Positions 43,046 to 54,847 of a DNA stretch of 64,000 bases are shown one piece after another; position 1 is the stretch's first letter, and each line of letters begins with the position of its first letter. The position numbers and the translations under genes are program-made. A model generated the notes under the pieces. It was not told the DNA's origin. It did no database searches and was given only the letters and a program-made list of their open reading frames with translations. Origin of the DNA: Prosopocoilus inquinatus (taxonomy: Eukaryota; Arthropoda; Insecta; Coleoptera; Lucanidae); NCBI GenBank assembly GCA_036172665.1, contig CM069872.1:21369001-21433000 (forward strand). Reading direction: 5' to 3'.

Positions 43046-43385
43046 TAATACCTGTTACGCTCAAGAGTATCGTTATTTATTAACGTGGACACTGATGAAC
43101 TTATTTCTTTTCGTTTTTCTTTCTCGTGCCACATACTTACAGCAGATATGGGAACTTCTGGCGATGCATGCTTTAAAAAGCCTTTGTCTTTACTTAAAGC
43201 CATTTTCCAGTTGCAAAAAAATCCAGTTGAAGTAAATGCATTTTCTGTGCTTCCTAATTGACGAAATTGGCGACAAGGATAGCAAAAAAACTGCATCTGC
43301 ATTTTTCGAATATTCCAACCATTTACATCTTTCAAACCAGTCAGGTTGAAAACTTCGTTTGTCCTAATTTTTTTAGGATAAATTG
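43046..43385 (-). pseudogene. hAT transposase fragment with TTF-type zinc finger
   Basis: The minus strand reads PDWFERCKWLEYSKNADAVF, then after a one-base shift CYPCRQF, ENAFTSTGF, NWKMALSKDKGFLKH and EKRKEISSSVSTLINNDTLE. This is the TTF zinc finger found at the N-terminus of ZMYM1-like and related hAT transposases. The frame is broken by a T-run length change, and the rest of the gene is not found beyond the foldback element that ends it at 43043. It is a dead fragment. Confidence 0.8.
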
Positions 43386-43894
43386 ACAGTTTACGCTGGA
43401 TAATATGCTGAAGTACTTATTGTGGGAGAACTTGGAAAAAATTTGTCGCCCGGAACAATTTTTTTAATTAAATAACTATTCATGTTATAAAATAAAAAAA
43501 ATATTAACTGATAACTAACTAATAACTACAAGTAAATTTGTGCCTCGTGATTTAATATGTAGCAAATATCGATGTCCGTGGCGGTTAATGGTTGTTGTTA
43601 CTTGCCGCGTTTCTGTGCATACGAAATAACGACAAAGCGAATATTAGGGCAGAACCAGACGAGCCACACACTCCAAATTCTCACCACAATCCCCACAACT
43701 GCGACGTACGTATCAATGTACCCCATCTTTTATGAATTGGAGAGATTTGGAAGCAAGTATTTTTCATCTTAGGTCAGGACAGGCTCAGATTCCCTTGGCA
43801 CACCCCTGGTTACGGCCCTGTTTAGACGTTTTTATGTAAATACTTTATGTTTTATGTAAATACTGCCGTATTTGTGGCGACAAACGAATTTCAA

Positions 43895-44220
43895 CCGTGG
43901 TTATTGACGATTTACAAAAAAAACAGGTTTAAGAAATATTTAAGCTTAGGCTTAAATGTTTGTGCAACACGTTCGGCAACAATCGCATATAAGCCGAGTT
44001 TACAAAAAAAAAAAAAACAGATTTAAGAAACATTTAAGCCTAGGCTTAAATGTTTGTGCAACCAATTGGGCAACTAAATCGTTTACAAGCCGACTTTACC
44101 TAAGACGGGTTTACATTTAAGACAGGTTTATATTTTAACCGTTTGTGCAACTGGTTTCCTCATTTAAACCTGTCTTACTTATTTAAACCAGGCATAAAAA
44201 TTTAAGCCTGCAACCGGGCC
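43895..44220. mobile_element. Compound MITE, GGCCCGGTTGCA end
   Basis: The right end in reverse reads GGCCCGGTTGCAGGCTTAAA, followed outside by TTA. Inside, TTTAAGCCTAGGCTTAAATG and GTTTGTGCAAC recur two or three times. The left limit is unclear. Confidence 0.5.
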
Positions 44221-44269
44221 TTAGAAATGTTATTGAAAGATTAATTAATGGTGTCTTGAATTGCAGACT

Positions 44270-44425
44270 TCGCTGCTGAATTTTGGTTTTCTTCGTACTG
44301 TTGCCAAATATTACAATGACGATTTACGTGAAAACGAAATAGTCGAAGTAGAGAACGAAGAGAACGACAATTATGAAATCATCCTAAGATATGAAAATAG
44401 ACACTGGAGAAGTGATGAAGTATGA
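44270..44425 (+). pseudogene. Possible 3' exon of a Harbinger-like transposase
   Basis: A good acceptor (GTCTTGAATTGCAG) opens a frame of about 50 codons with LRTVAKYYNDDLRENEIVEV and an acidic tail, ending in TGA. The shape resembles the C-terminus of Harbinger transposases (LHNIAxxxxDPLPE...). There is no supporting exon nearby. This is a weak call. Confidence 0.3.
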
Positions 44426-46419
44426 AACCAAATAGTTCAATATTTTTTTCTATTTAAAAAAGTATTGTTTCTTTTTTTTGTAATCGTTAACATTAACTAA
44501 CTAATAAGTAACTTAAACATCAGACAATCTGTATAATTTTCTTGCTATTTTATTTAAAGCCGCTGCCAAAGAATGAATTGATTTTGCTAATTTGTAATTT
44601 GATTTTGCGAGTTGATTTAAAGTTTTGTGGTGCTCTTCAAGCACCATTCCTTTTCGTTTGTTATACAAGGTCTCCCAAGTTGAGGGGCCTATTAAAAGTT
44701 TTCAGGGAAGAAAACATACAAATATTGCAATTATACCGGTCGTCGCCTATTTAGGTATCAGTTGAGACTTTCTAGTTAGAATCTGGCCGAGACAGCCATC
44801 TTTCAGCAAAGAAAAGTCAACTTGACAGTATTATCAGACCTTACTTACCCTCTGGGCTCTGTAAGTTTTATTTTTTAATGCTTTTTACCGATTTCAAATA
44901 TTTTATAATTTTTATTTTCGAAGGCTATTAAACAAAGAATCATTTATAACAAGTGTGTGGTATGTTAATGCTCTAGATAAATAAAATCCCGCCACCTTTG
45001 ATGTAAACGTGTGTCTTTTCTTAGAGCATTTTATTAATCAGAATCAGAATGACATTAGTTTCATAGGTACATGTGAAAACATTTTAAGCAAAGACGATTA
45101 GACATCCAAAGCCAGGACTTTTTAAACACTTGTTAGTTACATACTTCAGTATCAAATTCTTCCTAGATTCTCACAGCAGCCTGTGATGGTAAATTTTGAA
45201 TGAATAGAATGTATGTATTAATTTCATGTCAGGTTGGACCATCGTAGCGCAGGCTTAAAACTTTCCAGGGCCGGCTCAGCCTCCCTTGACGTCCCCCTAG
45301 CTACGGCCCTGTCCCATACCATATTGACTTTTGAACCATTAAGAAAAAGTAAGTTTTAATCATAAATGCATCGTGCAAAATAAAATCAATAAGAACATAA
45401 ATGAGATCTGAAAATAAATTACTATTTAAGTATAACACCGACAAACATTGCAGACAAATTCAAGACGCTTGACTCAACTGTTGACAAAACGAATGACGTT
45501 AGTTACTGTTCTGTTCGCGGTGAGGTTAAGCTACGACATGCTTCGATGAAGTATACACTTCTACTCGATTGCAACATGTGATATGTAGTACTGGCAAATG
45601 TTTATGACAGCTCTTAACCTTTTAAATACGGAACGTTGCTAATTGAATGCCGTTCGCATGAAATAAGTAGGCACCTCGCCTCGAGCGCTTTTAAACAGTG
45701 TACTAGAGGCAGGTCGTTCACCAAGGATTCGTTCAAAATCCTCACATCGAGTATCATTTTATGAATCAGATTCCGACTTCTTTCGATCTCACTGGATGAT
45801 ACGTTTACGATACGGATACGCTGTGCTTGCCAACTATGAAGAAAATCGTTTCCATCTCGGCTCTTATTCAGAATCTCGATTGATAGCGCTAAAATATTTA
45901 TTTTGATGGCTCTCGATATGAATGAAGATTCTGTCCGCGCAGTTATGTGGTACTTATACACAGTGAATCAGAATTGTCTCCCGATATTTTTCAGGGAAAC
46001 AGAATGTAAGAAAAAGTTACCATTTTATATATATTTTTTTCAAAAATGGCAATACAGGCTTACAACTAATTAAAGGGCCACTATGGGGATCTCGTAAACT
46101 ACAAGAGATACAAAGATGGTTAAATTACGGAAAAGTTGCACTATCTTGAGATCTAACAAAATATGAAAAAAAAACTTTTCTACTTTAATTCGTTTTTGAA
46201 ATATCTTCAAAAAAATTAAAATTCTCATTTTCGAAAATCTCGAATATTTTCTTTATTTCTTAAGATAGAATCATAAAATTCGCTGATTTTATATTAAATT
46301 CGATGGACAACCTAATGCAGTTTGAAGAAATAGGTTAGGTTTGACAGTTTCGTAGATACGACTGTCAACTCAATACAATAATAATACAATTGTTTTAAAA
46401 CAAAATATTAGGTTACTAT

Positions 46420-46564
46420 GGGGCGTATTCTGTAACTTTTTAACGGGCTGTTAAAATTTAGAGCCCCTTTAAAATTTGAAATACAGTTCTATGATTGGTT
46501 GTTACCGTAGCAACAAAATTTAACAGCCCTTTAAATTTAACGGTTTTGATACAGAATAGGGCCC
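46420..46564. mobile_element. Palindromic MITE, TATTCTGTA family, copy 2
   Basis: Ends GGGGCGTATTCTGTAAC and, in reverse, GGGCCCTATTCTGTATC. Flanked by TAT and TAA. The paralogous arm in element M copy 2 (near 48368) has the empty site GTTACTAAGAAC in reverse, which confirms a TAA duplication. Confidence 0.88.
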
Positions 46565-46727
46565 TAAAAATTTTTTTTTAGAAAGTATATTTTTTATGTA
46601 AATATGTAAATAAGTACCATAACTGAATAAGATTTGTTAATTTAATAATAATTATAGTTCTGAATATTTACACGCATCCGGCTACTAGATATTTTATATT
46701 TTGTTTTAAAACAAAAGCATAAATAAA

Positions 46728-47430
46728 TAAATATCGACTTTATTTCTGTTGGCGGAGTTTAGCAAATTTGCTGCTCGACCACTTAACCAACATCACAATA
46801 TACAGAAATAAATAAAATAATACAAATGCATGTAATAAAATATTGCCATTGTGAATATTACGGAGTTCATAGAAAAGAAAAAAAAAATAAAAGCTACTGT
46901 GGTTTGGTTACGTAATTCTTTAGGAAGCGAGTTGTACAGCTTAGGCCCGACAAAAGCAAAACAACGTTCGAAAGAGGAGTGAATTGGAATATCGAGTAAA
47001 ATTGTGCATCTTAAGTTAATTTCATGTAATTGACTACGAGGTATCAGCAAAGCCTTCAGATAATTCAGCGTGGAACTTGAAATTATTTTATGCATTAAGC
47101 AACCTAAATGTAACACCCTTCTGTTCTGCATGTTTAACCACCGAACGTCAGATAATTTGGAGCTCACATGATTATGTATCTTTAAGTCAAGAATAAATCT
47201 TAAACAAGAATTCTGAATTCTCTGAATCCTAGTTACAGAAGATAGATCTAGAAATGGACCGTAGACAGCATCGCAATAGTTAAATGTTGATAAAACTAAA
47301 CTTTCACATAATTGTGCGCGGAGTTTTTTAGTCAAGAAATGTTTATTAGCATGCAAACTTTTTAAAACACCTAAACACACAAGCATTAGCTTGTTAACGT
47401 GAGTTTTAAACCGTAATTGTTCATCAAAAT
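46728..47430 (-). pseudogene. Non-LTR retrotransposon, 3' part of reverse transcriptase ORF
   Basis: The minus-strand frame (47386-46793, about 197 codons) reads ESLVLSTFNYCDAVYGPFL, then RIQRIQNSCLRFI and MQNRRVLHLGCLMHKI, the region after the polymerase palm in CR1/L2-like elements. Catalytic motifs lie further 5' and are absent, so the copy is 5'-truncated as is usual for these elements. After the frame come an AT-rich 3' end and ATTTATTT-type repeats near 46728. It sits in the loop of a foldback element and probably inserted there. The clade is uncertain. Confidence 0.8.
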
Positions 47431-48427
47431 GTGTCGTATGCTCGTATTCAGATTTTGTTTTTGTATCACGTGGTATGAATACCCAACATAGCTTACGTAA
47501 GAAAAAAGACAGTTGATTGTCACAAAACTGTCAATCCTAATCTATTTCTTCGGATCCTATTAGATTATTCATTAAATTTAACATAAAAATATTGAATTTC
47601 ATGATTCTATTTTAAGAAATAATGAAGATAATCGAGATTTTCGAAAATTAGAATTTTCAGTTTTTTGAAGTTATTTCAGAAACGACTGAAGGTAGGAAAT
47701 ATTTTTTTGAATATTTTGATAGACTCCAAAAAGAGCAACTTTTTTGCAATTTAACCATCTTTGCACACATCTCTTATACTTCAGGAGATCCCCTTGGTTG
47801 CGCTTTAATTAGTAGTAACCCTGTATAATAAAAAAATCCTGGTAATAATATAGGGTATTAACCTTATACAGGGTTACAACTAATTAAAGGGCCACCATGG
47901 GGATCTCCTGAAGTATAAGAGATGTGTACAAAAATGCTTAAATTACAAAAAAATTGCGCTATTTTGAAGCTTATCAAGATATTCAAAAGTGTCTTTTCTA
48001 CCTTCATTCGTTTCTGAAATTTTTATATTAAATTCGATGAACAATCTAATAGAGTCCGAAGAAATAGGTTAGGTTCAATAGTTTCGCAGAAACGACTGTC
48101 AATTGTCTTTTTTCTTATGGACGGTATCTTGGGTATTCCTACCACGTGATATAAAAACAAAATCTGAATACGACCATATGACATACTTATGCTTTTCTTT
48201 TAAAACAATATATCAAGGTAATACAAAAGATTTTGGAAAAAAATATCTAGTACGCGGATGCGTGTAAATGTTCAGAACTAAAATTATTATTAAATTAATA
48301 AATCTTATTCAATTACGGTACTTATTAACATATTTACATTAAAAAAAATACTTTTTAACAAAAGTTCTTAGTAACCTAAGATTTTGTTTTAAACCAAAAG
48401 CATAAATGTTCTAAATAAATCTAACGT

Positions 48428-49041
48428 GGGTCTAGGACAATTCGCCGTCGCCGATTTGCCATCGCCAATTCATCGTCTTCGATTCACCCACCATAGTTAC
48501 TGTTCGTCGTCGATAAATTGTCATCAGCGATTAAAGTTTTAAGTGCAGGTACATACACAAATAATAATATACGACAGTTACGCGTAAATAAAATAAAAAA
48601 GCTAACATATTCATTGGAAAATAAAATAATTTGTTATTAATTAGATATGATACATAGATAAAGAAACAGATAATTATTTTTTGCTCTTCCAGGGAGTATT
48701 TCTAACAGCACCAATTTCTTTGTAATTTTGTGTCTTACGATGGTCGCAATGTAACTAAGAAATTATATTCTGGTTTGAAATAGAAAAATAATAGTACAGT
48801 CCATTTTAATTTACTAGAAACGTATTAAAATTATAGTTATTTTCATTCAATTCGTAGATATAACTTGGATATCTAAAGTGGTCAGAAAGTGTTTTAAAGT
48901 TCATCAAGTTGAATAAAGCAGTAACATTCGATGGCGAATTGAGCGGACGGTAAATTGGGTCGACGGTGGATTGGTTCTACGACGAATTGACGACGACAAA
49001 TCCGCGACGGCGAGTCGGCGACGGCGGATCGTCCCATTCCC
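48428..49041. mobile_element. Foldback element with GCCGTCGCCGATT-type repeats
   Basis: Ends GGGTCTAGGACAATTCGCC and, in reverse, GGGAATGGGACGATCCGCC. The arms are runs of variants of AATTCGCCGTCG. The centre is AT-rich. No target duplication was identified. Confidence 0.75.
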
Positions 49042-49206
49042 ATCTAAGGCAGCGTCCATAAGAAAAGAAACAGTTGAGATTTTGGAAAATGAGAATTTTA
49101 ATTTTTTTGGAAGATATTTCAAAAACGAATGAAAATAGAAAAGATTTTTTTTGACCTCAAGATAGCGCAACTTTTCTGTAATTTAAGCATCTTTGTATCT
49201 CTTACA

Positions 49207-50527
49207 CAGGGTGTTCTTTTACTGTGTGCAAATAGTTAAACCTGTAATATATTACCATAAATGGTAACGATTGAACTCATATGTTCTTAACACAAATTTA
49301 ATAAAAAAAATTTGTTGCAAATCGTTTTTGATTGCTGTGAAAACCTCGAGTAGCCTGTGTACAGCTTGTTTCAGCCGTGCTTGGGGCTTCGTCAGCAGAG
49401 ACGTAGCTCGACATTCCCACTGCAGACAAAAACGACTTGTCCTATTTATTCGGAATTGCGATGTAAGAGTGATGAATAGATAAAACAGCGACATCTTACG
49501 ATCGCTTTTTGAAAAACGATTTGCAACACAATTTTTTAAAACTTTCATAAGCCGCCTTGCATGGGGGACTTATTAGGAGCAAATCCCGCTTCAATTTGTT
49601 TATCCTACTGCAATGTCAGGTCAAAAAGCGATCGTAAGATGTCGCTATTTTATCTATTCATCACTCTTACATCGCAATTGCGAATAAATTGGACAAGTCG
49701 GTTTTGTTGGCAGTGGGAATGTCGAGCTACGTCTCTGCTGACGAAGCCCCAGGCAGGGCTGAAACAGCTGTACAGAGGCTGCTCGAGGTTTTCACTGCAA
49801 TAAAAAACGATTTTGCACATTTTTTTTTTTAAACTCTCATTATGCTTTGACAGTATAGCTGCCTTGCATGGGGGACTTATTAGGAGCAAAGCAGTGGCAG
49901 ATTTTCACTAAATTGTTTGAGAACTGCTGGCATAGCTAAAAGTGGAACGCGACCGCCTCTTCAATTATGACCCGAAGCTGAAGTAGGGCAGGGTCAGTAT
50001 TTCACTTGATCTTCAGCACGAACGATGTAAATCAGCCGCTCCGATCAGCTGGCCAGTCAAAACGTTTACAATTTAAATTAACTTCACTGCATTTAATTAG
50101 AAGTTTAAGTATTTTTAAATTAAAATCTAGTGCAATTCAAGACAAACAAATTGTAATTTCTCATACCATATTATTTTTAATTGACTTATAAAAATTTACT
50201 TTTTATCCATGGTCCGTTGATATCGTAAAACAGCTTACTTTGCTCAGTGAATTAAAATTTTAAATAAAATAATTAATAAACGATATCAGTGATTATTATT
50301 ACGAAATGCTGCGTTGAAAATCGTGTGTGGTATCGGTGGGCATGTTCATACCGAGAGGAAGACGAATCCTTCCTATCTTTCTCGCACATTTCAGCAGTTC
50401 CAACCAAGTGGTCCATTCGAAATTTTTGGCTCTGAAGCGGTAGCCACCAAAAAATACCCGCAGAAGGTAGCATTTCGTGTACTTATACTGAGATTTTTGC
50501 ATTTGTATACAGTAAAAGAACAGCCTG
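49207..50527. mobile_element. Nested TA-type element, CAGGGTGTTCTTTTACTGT ends
   Basis: Left CAGGGTGTTCTTTTACTGT, right in reverse CAGGCTGTTCTTTTACTGT. It interrupts the right arm of element M copy 2 exactly where copy 1 reads on (CTTGTAGTTTAC in reverse). It carries dispersed repeat G. Confidence 0.85.
49303..49900. repeat. Dispersed inverted repeat G, copy 2
   Basis: Two halves in opposite orientation share GCAAATCGTTTTTGATTGC, GTAGCTCGACATTCCCACTG and GCGATCGTAAGATGTCGCT. Open frames across it (both strands) mirror each other and are by-products. Confidence 0.8.
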
Positions 50528-50579
50528 TAGTTTACGAGATCCTCATAGTGGCCCTTTAATTAGTTGTAATCCTGTATAA

Positions 50580-51585
50580 TAGATGTATGTGAACTATTAA
50601 ACCTCAATTGCTGAAAACAGCTTCGGTTTTCGAAATGCAACAAGAGAACCTTTTTTGTATCAAATAATCTAAAGAAAATTTGCTGCACAAATTCTGATGA
50701 AATACGTAAAAAACAAAAAGTATAAAATAAATTACCAAAAGTTACCCCCTCAAACCTTTTAGAAAGAAGAGAAGGTCCAACAAATATGTTGTTAATGCGT
50801 AGTTAGGTGCGCTACATATGTATATCTGAGTTTAATACATATATTAGTTTCATAACTTAAAGTATCCAGAAGAGATAGAGAAATATAATATTTTTTTTAT
50901 CCCTTCTTCAGGACTTATAACTTCCTTATCTTTAACTTTTGGAAGAAAAAAAATCAATAAACAGGTGATCCTATTTTATGATGTTCTGTACACCGTGAAA
51001 ATATCGAGGGACAGTTCTAAATCACGATATATTTTTACCACAAAATCTTTCTCACAATAAAAAATATATCAAATAGATAATAAAACATCTAAAATTCTAA
51101 CGCGCTATCTTTGCCTTGCAAATTCAAATACAACTTGATTGGATTTATACTATTCAAACAAATTCAGATACAAGTTCGATCGAGTGAATGAATCGTTACA
51201 GAGCGATTTTTTGTGAACGAATCACATTTCGGATTCCAATGTCCAAAGCTGCTAAATCGCAACTTCGATAACCATGATCTCTTCATCTTAAAAAGCTATT
51301 AAAATTTTACATTAAAATAAGTGTGTGAGTGTTGCATTTAAAATAACGAAATTACACATTGTATGGACAAACGAGACTTTCTGTATATTTCAAGCTAATT
51401 TTAGATTACGCGGAGCTTAAAAAGTTAATTTTTTTGTATACAACATACAAAAGGGTCGATGGAATTGTAGAGGTCGGTTGGGGGATCAATCAACCTACAT
51501 GAGTCAGTTGGAGATCGTGGACTGCGAATCTATTAAATAAGATCTCTTTTCTATTATTCCACTTAATTTTTTATACACTCTAATC
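50580..51585. other. No feature recognised
   Basis: AT-rich sequence without an exon or repeat boundary that I can support. Confidence 0.3.
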
Positions 51586-51589
51586 TAGA

Positions 51590-52400
51590 GCGACAGTGTC
51601 TTATTTGATTGAAAATACAGTTCGTTAAAATAGTTTTCTGTTTTGGCCAAAAGATTGCGCTCTGAATGGTTACTCTCGCAGCTTTCGTTTTTTTCACGGA
51701 TGAAGATAAATGAGAGAAGAGATGGCGCTCTAAATTCATAATTTGTAGAATATTTCGCTGTGACGCTTTTAGTTTTAGCTTTCAATTTCTTTAAAATAAT
51801 TGCAAAGACAGAACCAAGAGTTATTGGTGAGGACGTGAACGATGAATGAATACGATGTCCTGCTACTTAAAGTTAAGAATAAGTATCTCTGGTTTTGTGT
51901 CAAGAGATGGTGCTCTGCAAGATCCCATCAGAACTTTAGATTTTAGATTTTTAATTTTGCTTGAAATTAGAAAAAAAGAAGCTTTCGTACTGCTTTCATT
52001 TTTGATCTGGAGGTGACACTCTGAGAAATCTAATCACACTTTAATTTTAAATTTTCAATTTAATTTTTAAATTAACGTCATTGCGAAGTTACAAGGCAGA
52101 AGTTGATTTCTATCTTGAAATTTAATTTTAATATAAAAAAAAATCATAATTTGTTATCGAAATAAAAGCGATATCGTGTTGTTCGAAATTAGAAAAAAGA
52201 AGCTATCGTTATTGATCGGGAGATGACGCTCTGAGAAATCTAATCACATCCTAATTTTAGATTTTCAATGTAATTTTGAAATGAAAATCATTGCGAAGTT
52301 AGAACCCAGAGTTTTGTTGAGAAGATGAAGTGGTGTCATAGGAAATTCGATTAAAATTATTCCCCCTTTTGGTCAAGAGATGACGCTTCGAACAATTCCT
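51590..52400 (+). repeat. Loose tandem repeat of GAGATGACGCTCTGAG units
   Basis: GAGATGGCGCTCT-like words recur near 51719, 51905, 52012, 52211 and 52377. The two best units (about 52010 and 52210) also share AAATCTAATCACA, TTTTCAATTTAATTTT and CATTGCGAAGTTA. Confidence 0.6.
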
Positions 52401-52445
52401 ATTCAGTTCCCAGTTACGAATACCGTCTGTATAACATAAATGAAC

Positions 52446-52588
52446 TAGTTAATCAACACTGCACGAATTTTAATACATCGAAAATATGTCATTAAATTAA
52501 ATTCAAATGTTAATTGTTAATTAACGAAGTGCAGTTATTTGATACAGACGATTTTTGTATATAACGTGCATGTATTCTTTCATGAATT
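52446..52588. mobile_element. Eroded copy of the AATTCAGGAGAG palindrome
   Basis: It keeps GTTAATCAACACTGCACGAA, the inner arms, and CGTGCATGTATTCTTTCATG on the right as in 35221-35432. The outer left arm is missing. Confidence 0.6.
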
Positions 52589-53083
52589 GAACGTAGTTTC
52601 ATAATAGTTCCATGATGACGACGGATTTTATAAAGGGTTCGCTCTTGGGGCTTCTGGACTGGAGTTCATAAATGAAAATGAAGCTATTGAACAGGGTTTT
52701 ATGTTTGCATCTGCCAAACATATTATCGAATTCCTCAAAATGTTCAAATTTTAAAGCTTTAGATACTTAAATTTATTTTTACATTGGTATGGCGTATGAC
52801 TTCCTAGTTCATCGGGAATGATTTGCCAAACTTTATTGTGCTGCTTTTAAACATATTCATGTATTTGCCATTACAAAGCTAGTAACCTTAAAATATGGGA
52901 TCGAGACCACGGATTTTTTTAGTCATTTCAACACATAAGGATGAGGTTGATGGATTGCTAGAAACAGTAGGTAGGTGGGTTAAAAAGGACAATTTTAAAA
53001 TTACGTGGACGTCGAAACAGCTAAGTAAATTATTACAAAATGCATATGAACAGCACGTTAAATCTTATAATAAACAATAGATA

Positions 53084-53230
53084 TTATTGCGTTAAACGAA
53101 ATAAGTTTTCTTTAAAAAGTTGTGGCGTTTAACGAAATAAATTTACGCGCAATAATAGAACCTTTAACCCCGATAACGATGTCGCGTTTAACGAAATAAA
53201 ATATCTTACACGCAATAATAGAAAATGTCT
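53084..53230 (+). repeat. Imperfect tandem repeat, GCGTTTAACGAAATAAA
   Basis: GCGTTAAACGAAATAA or GCGTTTAACGAAATAAA appears three times, twice followed by CGCAATAATAGA. The spacing is irregular (about 45-60 bp). Confidence 0.75.
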
Positions 53231-54315
53231 GTTTTTAAAACTTTAATCTAGTTTGTTATAGTTTTACCTGTTCAAAAATGAATTATTTTATAAGAGGATT
53301 AGTTTCTTTAAGTGGCCAACTGTTTATTCTACCATTAATCTTTTAAATCTTTCAGATCTTCCACATGGCTTCACCTCAGAGAAACGTAACGATCGGGGAC
53401 TGGAGCACTGTAGTAATTTCTGTTCAAGTATAATTGTTGGTATTAAATTATTCAATAATAATATCAATAATACTCTCATTATATGATCATAACTCAAAAA
53501 CTATTAATCTTGGGAAGAAAAGGTTTACATAAAACTTGTAGAGAAATTTATTCTCTACAACAGTGGTATTACATATTTTTTACCAAAAATGAAATGGAAC
53601 CGAGAAATTTCCAAAAATCTGTTTTCGACCCCCTAGAAATCAGAATGCGGGGTTGTCCTGACTTCTATTTTAATCGTCATCTTTGGATTTTTAACTGAAG
53701 CCATCTGTACATGTCAAAAATTAGCGACGCCACTAAAAAGTGTTTTTGCACGTGAAAATTACGTGAAAACTTTGTACAGAGTGGCAAAAATTGCCATTTT
53801 CATACAAGGGGTGTTTTAGCGCCCAAGAGGGTATCTAATTTAATTTTTTTCCCAAATCATTGAAATGATTTATTATTATAAAAAAAATAGTAAATACATA
53901 CTGATGAAAACATTCTAAGTATGCACTGGATTTAAATTGGCTTACATCGGCAAATGTAATCAAAAGGAGAGATTAGTGTTATGCGGTGGATATACGGCAG
54001 TTGCTTGTATGCTAACGTGTGGAGTGTTCCATGAGCTTGGATCTTGTGGCAGTATTTTTCTTGTTATTCCTGTTTTCATTGGGGTAGTTTTATTTCAGTT
54101 ACATTCACTGTAATTCTATTAAATTGTTGTTAAGTGATACGAAATACGTTCGTAATTTTTCATTTCTAGGATACCACTAAGATGATAGTATCCACGAGTA
54201 TGTATCAATACCCTGAATGTTTACATTACTTGTAAACAATTATCTAATATGTTTATATGCAAGGTGTCAGATTACAAAGAAATGATATTTTCGCTACACC
54301 GGTATAAACCGCATC

Positions 54316-54462
54316 ATACTTATGCTCACGCTGTAAGACTGCCTCGTGAGCCCACGGATGTGCCTACTTAATGTGGCTGAATCGGTATACTTATGCTCAC
54401 AGTGAAAGACTGCCTGGTGAGGACATGGGTGTGACACCTAATGTGACGGGATCTATATATAC
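54316..54462 (+). repeat. Tandem duplication, about 73-bp unit
   Basis: TACTTATGCTCAC, AAGACTGCCT.GTGAG, ACC/CCTA and TTAATGTGGC/TAATGTGACG are repeated in order. Confidence 0.75.
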
Positions 54463-54847
54463 CTATATTTTGGGTAATTTAAATTTACCTTTAAATTTAT
54501 AACAAATCTAGATACTTTTCACTTTTTTTTGGAAACAAATTTCTCCAAAATCACATTTAAAACGGTTTTCTCACAAACTTCTATTGAGCAATGGTAAGTA
54601 GATCTCAGATAAAATTTTATCAGTTTTAATTTAGAAAATATTTTTCCGCCAGATGATACTGATACCGGAATGGAAAAAAGAATTTTTAATAATATTGTTA
54701 AATTAACAAATACACTTTTTAGATAATTACTATACCGGGTGTCTCAAAACGCACGGAAGAGATTGAAAAGGCAGCTGCAGGAGATCAAAATAAAGTTTTT
54801 TTTTTCTTAATGCTCTTTTGACTACTTCAATTTCTACCTACAGCTTC

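Larger units (their letters stand above)
46055..47823. mobile_element. Foldback element M, copy 1, carrying a retrotransposon fragment
   Basis: The left CAGGCTTACAACTAATTAAA and the right, in reverse CAGGGTTACTACTAATTAAA, lie between TA dinucleotides. Arms exceed 300 bp. The left arm contains a Harbinger MITE (46420-46564) and the centre contains a reverse-transcriptase relic (46728-47430). Copy 2 of the family starts 46 bp downstream. Confidence 0.88.
47869..50574. mobile_element. Foldback element M, copy 2, with two nested elements
   Basis: CAGGGTTACAACTAATTAAA on the left and, in reverse, CAGGATTACAACTAATTAAA on the right, between TA dinucleotides. It holds a GCCGTCG-rich foldback (48428-49041) and another TA-type element (49207-50527). 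Copy 1 at 46055 shows the uninterrupted arm for the second of these. Confidence 0.88.

Noticed and set aside
45614..45961. 115-codon minus-strand ORF
   Set aside because: Looks protein-like in composition but I recognise no domain, splice context or repeat copy. It is not supportable as a gene.
52895..53080. 61-codon plus-strand ORF MGSRPRIFLVISTHKDEVDG
   Set aside because: It has a plausible composition but no recognisable family and no splice or promoter signals nearby.
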